In this document: one piece after another, positions 26,166 through 34,690 of the stretch | How positions within the stretch are numbered: the stretch's first letter is position 1 | Layout: the number at the start of each line of letters is the position of its first letter | Assembly (NCBI RefSeq): GCF_900115975.1 | Contig: NZ_FOYM01000002.1 | Location: 1-64,000 of the forward strand | Reading direction: 5' to 3' | Length of the DNA stretch: 64,000 nucleotides | From: Desulfoscipio geothermicus DSM 3669 | Lineage (GTDB): Bacteria > Bacillota > Desulfotomaculia > Desulfotomaculales > Desulfallaceae | Made by a program: the position numbers and the translations under genes | The notes under the pieces: generated by a model | What the model was told of the DNA's origin: nothing | Databases searched by the model: none | What the model saw: only the letters and a program-made list of their open reading frames with translations

Positions 26166-26387
26166 TTGACATGGTAGTATGGTTATTTAATTAATCGGTC
26201 AGGCGGTAGTCGGGTACATGATTAAACGGTAGAACGCAGTTACAACCAGTTATTCAAACAGCAACTTTCCTGTAGAGTTTTACCGACGACAGACCACAGG
26301 CAACCAACGACTAATACGGTAGGACGGTAGGGAGGCGATGCGATCATGATTACATAGCGCTCCCCTGGGGGAGTTTTTGTTTTTTTG
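26166..26387 (+). promoter_or_regulatory. Candidate leader RNA with attenuator before the second DAHP synthase
   Basis: The 331-base gap holds TTGACA (26166-26171), 16 bases, then TAATTA (26188-26193) as a possible promoter. The presumed transcript carries UAG at 26207, 26230, 26273, 26320 and 26328, mostly within CGGTAG. An intrinsic terminator follows: CTCCC 26360-26364, loop CTGG, GGGAG 26369-26373, then T5-G-T7. GGGAG at 26330-26334 can pair with the same CTCCC, giving two exclusive structures. No T-box motif is seen, and no leader peptide rich in aromatic codons lies downstream of the promoter. See the findings for the HutP hypothesis. Confidence 0.55.
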
Positions 26388-26482
26388 CGTGAAAATGTCA
26401 TTTGCGGGTCACGATAATAATATATATAAAGGCTTGTTTACCATTATCTGCCTTTAGAATGTATATATATGGAGGTTTAATC

Positions 26483-27508
26483 ATGATCGTGATAATGAAT
26501 CATAACGCGGAGAAAAATGATATAGATCGAGTACTGCAAAGGCTGGAAAGCGCCGGTTTTCAAATTCACCTTTCCCAAGGGGTGGAGAGAACCATTATCG
26601 GGGCTATCGGTGACAAAACCAGGTTAAGTGACTTGTCCCTGGAGGCCATGGCTGGTGTGGAAAAGGTGGTGCCCATACTGCAGCCTTATAAGCTGGCCAG
26701 CCGTGCCTACATGGACGGTCCCACCGTGGTCAAGGTGGGGGACCTGGAAATAGGTGGGGATACCATTCATGTCATGGCCGGCCCCTGTGCGGTGGAAAGC
26801 AAGGAGCAATTGCTGCAGGCGGCGCAGGCGGTCCGCAATGCCGGTGCCACCATCCTGCGCGGGGGTGCCTACAAGCCCCGTACTTCCCCCTATTCCTTTC
26901 AGGGATTGGAGGAAGAGGGATTGAAATTGCTGGCAGAAGCCCGGGAGCAGACGGGGCTGGCGATTGTAACCGAAGTAATGGACCCCCGTACCCTGGATGT
27001 AGTGGCCCGGTACGCGGATATTCTGCAAATCGGGGCGCGCAACATGCAAAACTTTTTCCTTCTGCGGGAAGTGGCCCGGGCTGGAAAGCCTGTCCTGCTA
27101 AAACGCGGTTCCTCGGCCACAATCGAGGAATGGCTGTTGGCGGCTGAGTATATACTGGCCGAGGGTAACCGGGACGTGATTCTTTGCGAGCGGGGCATCC
27201 GCACCTTTGAGGAATACACCCGCAATACCCTGGACCTAACGGCCGTATCGGTGGTGAAACACCTCAGTCACCTGCCGGTTATAGTGGATCCCAGCCATGC
27301 CATCGGCAAGTGGCGGTTCGTGGAACCCATGGCCCGCGCCGCCGTTGCAGCTGGCGCCGACGGGCTGCTGGTGGAGGTGCATCCAAAACCGGCGGAAGCC
27401 CTTTGTGACGGCCCACAATCACTGACACCGCAAAATTTCCAGGCGTTGATGCAAAAATTGGCCGGCATCGCCGCAGTTATGGAAAGGAAATTGGCTAAAT
27501 TACCATGA
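26483..27508 (+). CDS. aroF: 3-deoxy-7-phosphoheptulonate synthase with N-terminal regulatory domain
   Basis: The 341-residue protein is the long type I-beta DAHP synthase. Residues 1-75 form a ferredoxin-like regulatory domain ([27 protein letters not shown]-type end), which in Thermotoga binds Tyr or Phe for feedback inhibition. The catalytic barrel follows with [44 protein letters not shown] and [16 protein letters not shown] 26483 follows GGAGG; upstream in-frame codons cover the AT-rich leader. It overlaps tyrA by four bases and starts the tyrA-aroA-cmk block. Confidence 0.95.
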   Translation: MIVIMNHNAEKNDIDRVLQRLESAGFQIHLSQGVERTIIGAIGDKTRLSDLSLEAMAGVEKVVPILQPYKLASRAYMDGPTVVKVGDLEIGGDTIHVMAGPCAVESKEQLLQAAQAVRNAGATILRGGAYKPRTSPYSFQGLEEEGLKLLAEAREQTGLAIVTEVMDPRTLDVVARYADILQIGARNMQNFFLLREVARAGKPVLLKRGSSATIEEWLLAAEYILAEGNRDVILCERGIRTFEEYTRNTLDLTAVSVVKHLSHLPVIVDPSHAIGKWRFVEPMARAAVAAGADGLLVEVHPKPAEALCDGPQSLTPQNFQALMQKLAGIAAVMERKLAKLP

Positions 27509-28599
27509 TGGTTGAAAGATGTACCATTATCGGGGTGGGGCTGATCGGCGGCTCACTGGGGTTGGCTCTCAATGAGCGGGGTCTGGCAGGGCACATTTGC
27601 GGGGTTGACTTGCACAGGGAAAATCTCGACATGGCGCTGGCCGCCGGTGCGATCAACGAAATTGCCGAACTGCCCGAAGCGGTAACGGGAGCCGACCTGG
27701 TTATCCTGGCCGCGCCGGTGGGGGCAACGCCGCCGATATTAAGGCAAATTAAAGATTACTTGCAACCGGGCGCCGTAATCACCGATGTAGGCAGCACCAA
27801 GCAGGATGTGGTCGCGCGGGCCGAAGAAATTCTGGACAGTAACTGTTTTGTGGGCGGGCATCCCATGGCCGGCGCGGAAACCGCCGGCTTTGCGGGGGCC
27901 GACCCGTATCTTTTTGAAAACGCCTTTTATCTGCTGACACCCACGACCCGTACCGACCCAACTGCCCTGGGTCTGGTGCGGGGGATGGTGGACGCCATCG
28001 GCGGAGTGGTCATGGAAATGACACCACGAGAGCACGACCTGATGACGGCAGCCATCAGCCACCTGCCACATTTCGTGGCGGTGGCCACAGTGGCCGCGGT
28101 GGCCGGTATGCCGGTGGGAGAGCGGGCCATGGCGCTGGCGGCCGGGGGTTTTCGGGACACCACCCGCGTTGCCGCCGGCAGCCCCCGGATGTGGCGGGAC
28201 ATATTCCTATCCAACCGTAAGCAGGTGCTGCAAGCGCTTGAGTATTTTCAAAACGCTGTTGATGAATTAAAAGCGGCAGTGTACCGAAAAGATGAAGAAA
28301 AGTTAATGAACATACTGACCGGGGCCAGCGCGACCAGGAGAAAATTGCCGCTGAGGCCTAAAGGGTATTTACCCTGCATTTACGAAATTGTCGTCACGGT
28401 GCCCGACCGGCCCGGTATCATTGCTATGCTGGCGGGATTGCTGGGCGAAGCGGGGATCAATATATCGGAAATTGAAATATTGCGCGCCCGGGAAGGCTAC
28501 GGCGGCACCATCCGGATCGGGTTCGCCACGGTGGAAGAACAGGAACGAGCGCTGCAGGTGCTGCGGAATAAAGATATCAAGTGCCGCCGGAAAGGGTAA
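27505..28599 (+). CDS. tyrA: Prephenate dehydrogenase with C-terminal ACT domain
   Basis: Oxidatively decarboxylates prephenate to 4-hydroxyphenylpyruvate for tyrosine synthesis. The 364-residue protein starts with the NAD-binding loop [19 protein letters not shown], has the catalytic-site segments [13 protein letters not shown] and [14 protein letters not shown], and ends with an ACT domain ([20 protein letters not shown]) likely to bind tyrosine. Its ATG overlaps the aroF stop (ATGA). Confidence 0.95.
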   Translation: MMVERCTIIGVGLIGGSLGLALNERGLAGHICGVDLHRENLDMALAAGAINEIAELPEAVTGADLVILAAPVGATPPILRQIKDYLQPGAVITDVGSTKQDVVARAEEILDSNCFVGGHPMAGAETAGFAGADPYLFENAFYLLTPTTRTDPTALGLVRGMVDAIGGVVMEMTPREHDLMTAAISHLPHFVAVATVAAVAGMPVGERAMALAAGGFRDTTRVAAGSPRMWRDIFLSNRKQVLQALEYFQNAVDELKAAVYRKDEEKLMNILTGASATRRKLPLRPKGYLPCIYEIVVTVPDRPGIIAMLAGLLGEAGINISEIEILRAREGYGGTIRIGFATVEEQERALQVLRNKDIKCRRKG

Positions 28600-28644
28600 G
28601 GCCCAAGCGTATATTTTTTTATTGTTGGGAAAGTATACGCCAAT

Positions 28645-28693
28645 AAGGGACTGGCTCTTTTTCGCATTTGAAAAAAGTGCCTGTCCCCTTTTT
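28645..28693. repeat. Family A palindromic repeat, copy 5
   Basis: AAGGGACTGGCTCTTTTTCG and AAAAAAGTGCCTGTCCCCTT around a short core. AAAGTATACGC lies just before it, and TTTTTATTCTTGTT follows as in copy 9, so the repeated unit extends beyond the palindrome. Confidence 0.8.
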
Positions 28694-28780
28694 ATTCTTG
28701 TTGCAGTTTGGATCCTCACACCGTGAGCGAGGAGATTATTGGACACTGAGGTTAATTTTATAACAGAAATTAGTACTACT

Positions 28781-28881
28781 GCGTAATTTAAAGGTTAGCG
28801 GAGCCATGGGGACGGTTCGAGCGTCCCCGAAGCGCAGCGAAGGGCCGAAGGAAAGACGATGGAACCGTCCCCGTGGCGTAG
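28781..28881 (+). repeat. Family B repeat, copy 2
   Basis: Almost base-for-base the same as 2871-2972 over about 100 bases, with G-to-A and single-base differences. It sits between tyrA and aroA. A family D unit (28901-28946) follows directly. Confidence 0.85.
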
Positions 28882-28900
28882 TGGGCATAGCGAAATAAGC

Positions 28901-28946
28901 AATATTACGCTGTAGTGTTAGTTTAAACAAGTTTAAGTCTGACCCC
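28901..28946 (-). repeat. Family D repeat, copy 1
   Basis: The reverse complement reads GGGGTCAGACTTAAACTT followed 10 bases later by CACT..AGCGTAAT. The first 18 bases are identical to 38101-38118, and the AGCGTAAT end is shared too. Confidence 0.7.
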
Positions 28947-28961
28947 GAGGTGATTTTATCT

Positions 28962-30248
28962 ATGGAAGTAACCATAAAACCCGTGCGGACCTTGCGCGGC
29001 GAAGTCCAGGTGCCCGGTGACAAATCCATCTCTCACCGCGCCGTGATGCTGGGGGCCCTGGCCGACGGCGAAACTAAAATAGAAAACTTCCTTTTCGGCG
29101 CGGACTGCCTGTCCACCATCCGTGTGATGCGCGGCCTGGGGGTGCGGATAACCACCGTGGGCAAGCGGGTGGTGGTGCAGGGCCGTGGCCTGGAAGGGCT
29201 GCAGGAGCCTGATAATGTGCTGGACGCCGGAAATTCCGGCACCACCATGCGCCTGGTGGCGGGCATACTGGCGGGAAACCCTTTTTTCTCGGTGCTCACC
29301 GGCGACGGATCGCTACGCCGCCGCCCCATGAAGCGGGTTATCCGGCCGCTGACAGACATGGGAGCGCAAATTGCGGCCAGGGCGGGCGGCGCTTACGCGC
29401 CCCTGGCCATTAAAGGAGGCGGTCTCCGGGCCGTGGAATACACGTCGCCGGTGGGCAGTGCGCAAGTAAAGTCTGCCATATTACTGGCCGGTCTGTTTGC
29501 GGACGGTCCGACAACAGTTATTGAGCCTGCGCAATCCAGAGATCATACCGAAAGAATGCTGCGCTATTTCGGCGCCCGGGTGGAGGCTGCCGGCACACGG
29601 GTTACTGTGTGGGGAAAGCCGGACCTGCGAGGACAAAAAATTACCGTGCCCGGGGATATTTCCTCGGCCATGTTTTTCCTGGTGGCCGGCGCCACGGTGC
29701 CCGGCGCCGATTTGGTGGTCCACAATGTGGGGGTCAACCCCACCCGCACCGGTGCCTTGGACGTGCTCACCCAAATGGGCGCCGAGATTGAATTGTTGAA
29801 CCCGAAGGAAATTAACGGCGAACCGGTGGCGGATATCCGGGTGCGCGGCAGTCGCCTGACCGGTACGGAAATCGGCGGCAGCATCATACCTTACCTGATT
29901 GACGAACTCCCGGTGCTGGCGGTGGCTGCGGCAGTGGCGGAAGGAGAAACGGTGGTGCAAGACGCCGCTGAATTGAGACACAAAGAAACGGACCGCATCG
30001 CCGCTGTGGTACAGGTGCTGCGCAGTATGAACGCCGACATCGAGGAGCGGCCCGACGGTTTTATCATTCGCGGCGGGCGGCGCCTGCGGGGCGCAGTTTG
30101 TGACAGCTTCGGCGACCACCGTATGGCTATGTCTGCCGCCGTCGCCGGCCTGACCGCGTACGGGGAAACCACGGTTAAAGGCGCAGAATGTGTAAAAATT
30201 TCCTATCCGAATTTTTTTGATACATTAAATTCTATCAGCGTGTCATAA
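28962..30248 (+). CDS. aroA: 5-enolpyruvylshikimate-3-phosphate synthase
   Basis: Makes EPSP from shikimate 3-phosphate and phosphoenolpyruvate. The 428-residue protein has the standard motifs VPGDKSISHRAVMLGALA, LDAGNSGTTMRLVAGILAG, DGSLRRRPMKRVIRPL and RHKETDRIAAVVQVLRSM, and the ending FGDHRMAMSAAVAGL. ATG 28962 follows CGAGGTGA; an in-frame GTG at 28950 is part of that site. Although in the aro order, it is separated from tyrA by more than 350 bases of repeats. Confidence 0.96.
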   Translation: MEVTIKPVRTLRGEVQVPGDKSISHRAVMLGALADGETKIENFLFGADCLSTIRVMRGLGVRITTVGKRVVVQGRGLEGLQEPDNVLDAGNSGTTMRLVAGILAGNPFFSVLTGDGSLRRRPMKRVIRPLTDMGAQIAARAGGAYAPLAIKGGGLRAVEYTSPVGSAQVKSAILLAGLFADGPTTVIEPAQSRDHTERMLRYFGARVEAAGTRVTVWGKPDLRGQKITVPGDISSAMFFLVAGATVPGADLVVHNVGVNPTRTGALDVLTQMGAEIELLNPKEINGEPVADIRVRGSRLTGTEIGGSIIPYLIDELPVLAVAAAVAEGETVVQDAAELRHKETDRIAAVVQVLRSMNADIEERPDGFIIRGGRRLRGAVCDSFGDHRMAMSAAVAGLTAYGETTVKGAECVKISYPNFFDTLNSISVS

Positions 30249-30358
30249 TAAACCTGGAAGGTATTTACCTTTTTCAGGTTTATTTTTTATTTTTAAAAGG
30301 AAATTCAAACAGCATGTCGAATTAGTTGAGATATTCGTTTTCACTGGAGTGGAACTTG

Positions 30359-31036
30359 ATGGATAACCGCGTGAGCATTGCCATCGACGGCCCGGCCGGC
30401 GCCGGTAAAAGCACGGTGGCCAGGCTGGTGGCCGAAAGACTGGGTTATATTTACATAGATACCGGTGCCATGTATAGGGCTGTAACATTACAGGCTTTAA
30501 TGGATAAAATAAATATAAATGATGAAACAGCCCTGACCCGGGTAGCCGTCGACGTGGATATTGCATTACGGGTCAACGAAAAAGGTCATACCCGCGTTTA
30601 TTTGAATAGTCTGGACGTATCAAAGGAAATACGGTCGCCGGAGGTATCGCGCCATGTATCACTGGTTTCTCGCGTGCCCGGCGTCAGAAAGCGCATGACT
30701 CAACTGCAAAGGGAAATGGCGGCCAGGTGCAGCGTGGTAATGGAGGGCCGGGACATCGGTACCCATGTTTTGCCGGATGCGGATATGAAATTTTTCCTTA
30801 CCGCCTCGGTGGAAGAACGGGCCCGGCGCAGGCATGCCGAATTGCAGGAACGTGGTTATACATTGTCTTTCGCGGAAATTGTAGAAGATATCAAGCAGCG
30901 TGACAACATTGACGCCAGTAGAGCAGTGGCGCCCCTGAAACCGGCTCCGGACGCTGAAATTATCGATTGCTCCATAATGACGGTGGAGCAAGTGGTAAAT
31001 CTGATAGTGACCAGGGTTTCAGGGAGGTTTAATTAA
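30359..31036 (+). CDS. cmk: Cytidylate kinase
   Basis: Phosphorylates CMP and dCMP. The 225-residue protein starts VSIAIDGPAGAGKSTVARLV (P-loop), followed by DTGAMYRAVTLQAL and EGRDIGTHVLPDADMKFFL. ATG 30359 has a GGAGTGG site and gives the family start; an earlier in-frame start adds only 11 unlikely residues. Its TAA overlaps the ATG of plsC (TAATG). Confidence 0.96.
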   Translation: MDNRVSIAIDGPAGAGKSTVARLVAERLGYIYIDTGAMYRAVTLQALMDKININDETALTRVAVDVDIALRVNEKGHTRVYLNSLDVSKEIRSPEVSRHVSLVSRVPGVRKRMTQLQREMAARCSVVMEGRDIGTHVLPDADMKFFLTASVEERARRRHAELQERGYTLSFAEIVEDIKQRDNIDASRAVAPLKPAPDAEIIDCSIMTVEQVVNLIVTRVSGRFN

Positions 31037-31626
31037 TGTTTTACAGTGTGGCCAAGATCATCTGCCGGGTAACTTTGCTGTTGCTGCGTCGCTGGAAGGT
31101 ATATGGCAACACTGCCTTGCCCGCCGGGCAGGGCATGTTGCTGGTGGCGAACCATGTCAGTTACTGGGACCCGGTGGTGGTAGGTTGCGCCATAAATAGA
31201 AAGATTTTTTTTATGGCCAAGGCAGAATTGTTTCAAATTCCAGTGCTCAGGCTTATTATAACCAAGCTTGGTGCTTTTCCGGTCCACCGTGAAGGCACCG
31301 ACCGGTCGTCAATTAGGCGGGCGCTGGAGTTACTTGGCGCCGGCAAAGTGGTGGGCATCTTTCCAGAGGGTACCCGCAGCAAAACTGGTGAACTTTTAAA
31401 CCCCCATTTGGGCGCCGCCATGTTGGCCTTTAAAGGGGGTGTGCCATTATTGCCGGTAGCGGTCAGCGGGACCAAAGGTATTTTGGGACAGGTAAAGGTC
31501 ATTATCGGCCAGCCCATGTATTTTACCGCCCAGAACCGGCGCAAAATATCCAGGGCCGAAATGGAATCGGTAAGCCGGGAGTTAATGGCGGAAATAGGCC
31601 GGCTGCTGTCGGTTGTAGAGAAATAG
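31036..31626 (+). CDS. plsC: 1-acyl-sn-glycerol-3-phosphate acyltransferase
   Basis: Acylates lysophosphatidic acid to phosphatidic acid at the membrane. The 196-residue protein has the HX4D motif in ANHVSYWDPVVVG and the substrate motif FPEGTRSKTGEL. It has an N-terminal hydrophobic stretch (ICRVTLLLLRRW). Coupled to cmk and followed by ispH-rpsA, a conserved Firmicute order. Confidence 0.95.
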   Translation: MFYSVAKIICRVTLLLLRRWKVYGNTALPAGQGMLLVANHVSYWDPVVVGCAINRKIFFMAKAELFQIPVLRLIITKLGAFPVHREGTDRSSIRRALELLGAGKVVGIFPEGTRSKTGELLNPHLGAAMLAFKGGVPLLPVAVSGTKGILGQVKVIIGQPMYFTAQNRRKISRAEMESVSRELMAEIGRLLSVVEK

Positions 31627-31656
31627 CGGTGTAACTTAACGAGAGCGGTGAATGGG

Positions 31657-33768
31657 ATGGAAGTGAAGGTGGCTGCCAAAGCGGGCTTCTGCTTTGGCGT
31701 GAAAAGGGCCGTGGATATGGCCCGTAAGTGTTTGCACGACAGGGATGGACCGGTTTACACACTGGGTCCGCTAATCCATAACGATCAGGTGACCGGTGCG
31801 CTGGCCTGGGAAGGGATTAACATCATAAACGACCTGGATGATATCGACGGGCCGGGCACCGTTATTATTCGCTCCCACGGCGTGGCTCCGGAAGTGTTGC
31901 AAAAAGCGCAAGAAAAAGGGTTGCAAGTGGTGGACGCCACATGCCCGTTTGTACGCAAAGTACAGCAAACAGTACATGACATGGTGCAACAAAATATACC
32001 CGTGGTCGTAGTGGGTGATCCGGAACACCCGGAAGTACAGGGTATCGTGGGCTGGGCCGGAGGCAGGGCCAGGGTGGTCAGAGATGCCGCACAGGCCGGA
32101 GAACTTGATCAATACCCCGTAGTGGGCGTGGTAGCCCAAACAACCCAGCGGCAGGATAATTTGGATGCCGTGGTGAATGTTATTAAGGACAGTGGAAGCC
32201 GGGTGTATGTGTATAACACCATTTGCTCGGCCACTGCCGAGAGGCAGCAGGAAGCGCTGGAACTGGCGCGGCAGGTGGAAGCTGTGCTGGTGCTGGGTGG
32301 CAAAAACAGCGCTAATACGGCCAAACTGGCCCAAATTTGTCGCACTGCCGGAATTCCGGTTTATCGGATAGAAACAGCCGGGGAAATAGACCCGGCCTGG
32401 TTCAAGGGTCTGAAAACCATCGGGGTTGCGGCAGGCGCATCTACACCCGGCTGGATTATAGAGGAGGTTTGTAGTCGAATGATGGAGTTTGAAGACATGA
32501 AGGAAGAAGAAGTAATGGAAGAAAAGGTTGATGACGTGGTAGAGGCTGAACCGCCAACGGTGGAAGCCGAGCCGCAGCAGGAAGAAAGCGCCCGGGAAGA
32601 AATGCAGCAGGAAATGGAAGAAGCCGTGGAAGTAAAAAACCTTAAAAACGGCGAAGTCGTCAAGGGCATAGTGGTGCAGGTCAACCAGGACGAGGTGTTG
32701 GTTGATGTGGGCGCCAAGTCGGAAGGAGTTATTCCCCTCAGAGAGCTTTCCAGCTTTAGTGTTGATTCCCCACATGACGTGGTCAATGTGGGCGATGAAA
32801 TAAATGTTTACGTATTGAAGTCGGAAGACAACGAGGGCAAGCTGATCCTATCCAAACAAAAGGCCGATGAAGAGGAGGCCTGGACCCGCCTTGAAGAAAT
32901 CATGCAGGAGGAGCAAGTCGTAAAGGGCAACGTTCGCGAAGTGGTTAAAGGCGGCCTTTTGGTGGATGTAATGAACGTGCGTGCATTCCTCCCGGCCTCC
33001 CTGGTAGAGAGAGGTTACGTTGAAGATCTCAGCAAATACCTGAACATGGAAATTGAAGCCAAGGTTATAGAGCTCAACCGGCCCAGAAGGAAGGTCATTC
33101 TTTCCCGCAAAGCCGTTCTGGAAGAAGAGTACGCCCGCAAGCGCGAGGATCTGCTGGCCAACCTGGAAGAAGGACAGGTGGTTAAGGGCATCGTCAGGCG
33201 GTTGACGAATTTCGGCGCCTTTGTGGATATCGGTGGTGTAGATGGCCTGCTGCACATCTCCGAGATGGCCTGGTACCGCATCAACCACCCCTCTGAAGTG
33301 GTTAACGTGGGCGATGAACTGGAAGTCATGGTGCTGCGGGTGGACCGGGAAAATGAAAAGGTTTCCCTGGGCCTTAAGCAGGTACTGCCCAATCCGTGGG
33401 ACAACGTGGAAGAAAAGTATCCAGAAGGCAGTATTATCACTGCCAAAGTGGTACGCCTGGCTCCGTTTGGCGCCTTTGTACAACTGGAGCCCGGCGTGGA
33501 GGGTCTGGTGCACATTTCTCACCTGGCCGACCGGCATGTGGCCACTCCCGATGAAGTGGTACAGGAAGGAGAAGAAATCCGGGTTAAAGTGCTAAGCGTG
33601 GACCCCGAAGATAAGCGTATCCGCCTTTCTATCAGGGAAGTGAACCGGGAAAAAGGCAAGAACAATTATAAAGAATATCAAGCCAAGAAGCAAGAAAACC
33701 CGACCAGTGACGGCGGGACAGTCACCATCGGTGAAATGGTGGGAGACATATTTGACGAAAAAAAATAA
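31657..33768 (+). CDS. ispH: IspH (HMBPP reductase) fused to ribosomal S1-like protein
   Basis: One 703-residue chain. Residues 1-280 are 4-hydroxy-3-methylbut-2-enyl diphosphate reductase, last step of the MEP isoprenoid route. Cys12 (GFCFGVKRA), Cys96 (DATCPFVRK) and Cys190 (NTICSATAERQ) hold the [4Fe-4S] cluster, with VGDPEHPEVQG and VAQTTQ between. An acidic Glu-rich linker (about 285-325) leads to four S1 domains (for example VKGIVRRLTNFGAFVDIGG, then VRLAPFGAFVQLEPGVEGL). The fusion is known in Clostridia. ATG 31657 is preferred over GTG 31648 on Shine-Dalgarno spacing. Confidence 0.96.
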   Translation: MEVKVAAKAGFCFGVKRAVDMARKCLHDRDGPVYTLGPLIHNDQVTGALAWEGINIINDLDDIDGPGTVIIRSHGVAPEVLQKAQEKGLQVVDATCPFVRKVQQTVHDMVQQNIPVVVVGDPEHPEVQGIVGWAGGRARVVRDAAQAGELDQYPVVGVVAQTTQRQDNLDAVVNVIKDSGSRVYVYNTICSATAERQQEALELARQVEAVLVLGGKNSANTAKLAQICRTAGIPVYRIETAGEIDPAWFKGLKTIGVAAGASTPGWIIEEVCSRMMEFEDMKEEEVMEEKVDDVVEAEPPTVEAEPQQEESAREEMQQEMEEAVEVKNLKNGEVVKGIVVQVNQDEVLVDVGAKSEGVIPLRELSSFSVDSPHDVVNVGDEINVYVLKSEDNEGKLILSKQKADEEEAWTRLEEIMQEEQVVKGNVREVVKGGLLVDVMNVRAFLPASLVERGYVEDLSKYLNMEIEAKVIELNRPRRKVILSRKAVLEEEYARKREDLLANLEEGQVVKGIVRRLTNFGAFVDIGGVDGLLHISEMAWYRINHPSEVVNVGDELEVMVLRVDRENEKVSLGLKQVLPNPWDNVEEKYPEGSIITAKVVRLAPFGAFVQLEPGVEGLVHISHLADRHVATPDEVVQEGEEIRVKVLSVDPEDKRIRLSIREVNREKGKNNYKEYQAKKQENPTSDGGTVTIGEMVGDIFDEKK

Positions 33769-33783
33769 AGCTTTCGTTATAAA

Positions 33784-33811
33784 ATGAGGCTGAATAAGCC
33801 TCATTTTTTTT
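33784..33811 (+). terminator. Terminator after ispH-rpsA
   Basis: AATGAGGCT and AGCCTCATT pair around GAATA, followed by T8, just after the stop at 33768. Confidence 0.85.
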
Positions 33812-33931
33812 GCCCGCATTATGGGAACTGGTTAAGTGCACTCCTCTTCTTGTGTATATTTAGGCTTTCTCGGGGAAGCATAATTTTATGGAATCAAAAA
33901 TCAATTTATTTTTGGCTAAGGAGGAAGCGCA

Positions 33932-34690
33932 ATGACGCGGTTACCTATCGGCATTATTGTACTAATTGCTGTTTCAATCCTCATTTACTTCGGCCTGGCC
34001 CAACGCGTGCTGGACAGAATGCGCCTGTCGGACCGGGCCGCCCTGGGGATCATTGCCCTGCTGGCCGTGGGAAGCTTCATTGACATTCCGCTATCCACCG
34101 GGCGCTATGATGTTTCAGTTAATCTGGGCGGCGCCCTGGTTCCCCTGGGGGTAGCCATTTACCTGTTGACAAGGGCGGGCACCGACCGGGAATGGGGCAG
34201 GGCGCTTCTGGCGGCAGTTATCACCGGGGCGGTTATTTTTGGTGTGGGCAACCTTATGGGACGCACCGAGATTGAACCCGGCGGCCGGTTTTTCGGTTAC
34301 CTGGATGCCCTGTGGGTTTACCCCATCATCGGCGGACTGGTGGCCTATATAGCAGGACGTTCCCGGCGTTCTGCCTTTATAGCCGCTACGCTGGGGTTGA
34401 TGCTGGTTGACGTTGCTTATCTGGTCTGGCTTGTCTACACCGGCGCGCCCGCCGGCAGGGTGGCCATCGGCGGGGCCGGCGCGTTTGACGGCATTGTGCT
34501 GGCCGGCATAGTGGCCGTATTACTGGCGGAAATTATCGGGGAAACCCGGGAAAGACTGCAGGGTGGCCCTGCTTCGGAAGGGCGGTCGCAGGAGTTGATG
34601 GAGGGCTTGCGCAAACCCGGCATCAACAGCCCGGAACACGATCGGGAGAATTCCGAAAACGCAGATCACAGGGAGGGGGAGCAGCGGTGA
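33932..34690 (+). CDS. DUF1614 family membrane protein
   Basis: The 252-residue protein has about seven hydrophobic segments (IGIIVLIAVSILIYFGLAQR, GALVPLGVAIYLLTRAG, YPIIGGLVAYIAG, AGIVAVLLAEIIG) and a hydrophilic C-terminal tail. The sequence GSFIDIPLSTGR and LGGALVPLG resembles DUF1614 proteins found beside spoIIP in Peptococcaceae; this is recall. Its stop overlaps the spoIIP start (GTGA), so it may act with SpoIIP, but the function is unknown. The ATG follows AAGGAGGA. Confidence 0.75.
   Translation: MTRLPIGIIVLIAVSILIYFGLAQRVLDRMRLSDRAALGIIALLAVGSFIDIPLSTGRYDVSVNLGGALVPLGVAIYLLTRAGTDREWGRALLAAVITGAVIFGVGNLMGRTEIEPGGRFFGYLDALWVYPIIGGLVAYIAGRSRRSAFIAATLGLMLVDVAYLVWLVYTGAPAGRVAIGGAGAFDGIVLAGIVAVLLAEIIGETRERLQGGPASEGRSQELMEGLRKPGINSPEHDRENSENADHREGEQR

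Noticed and set aside
26166-26387. T-box or TRAP leader
   Set aside because: No AGGGTGG...CCGCG T-box, and the UAG/GAG triplets are too few and unevenly spaced for a classic 11-repeat TRAP site.
31771-32775. 334-codon minus-strand frame inside ispH-rpsA
   Set aside because: His/Phe/Leu-rich mirror of the IspH sequence; all IspH cysteines are on the + strand.
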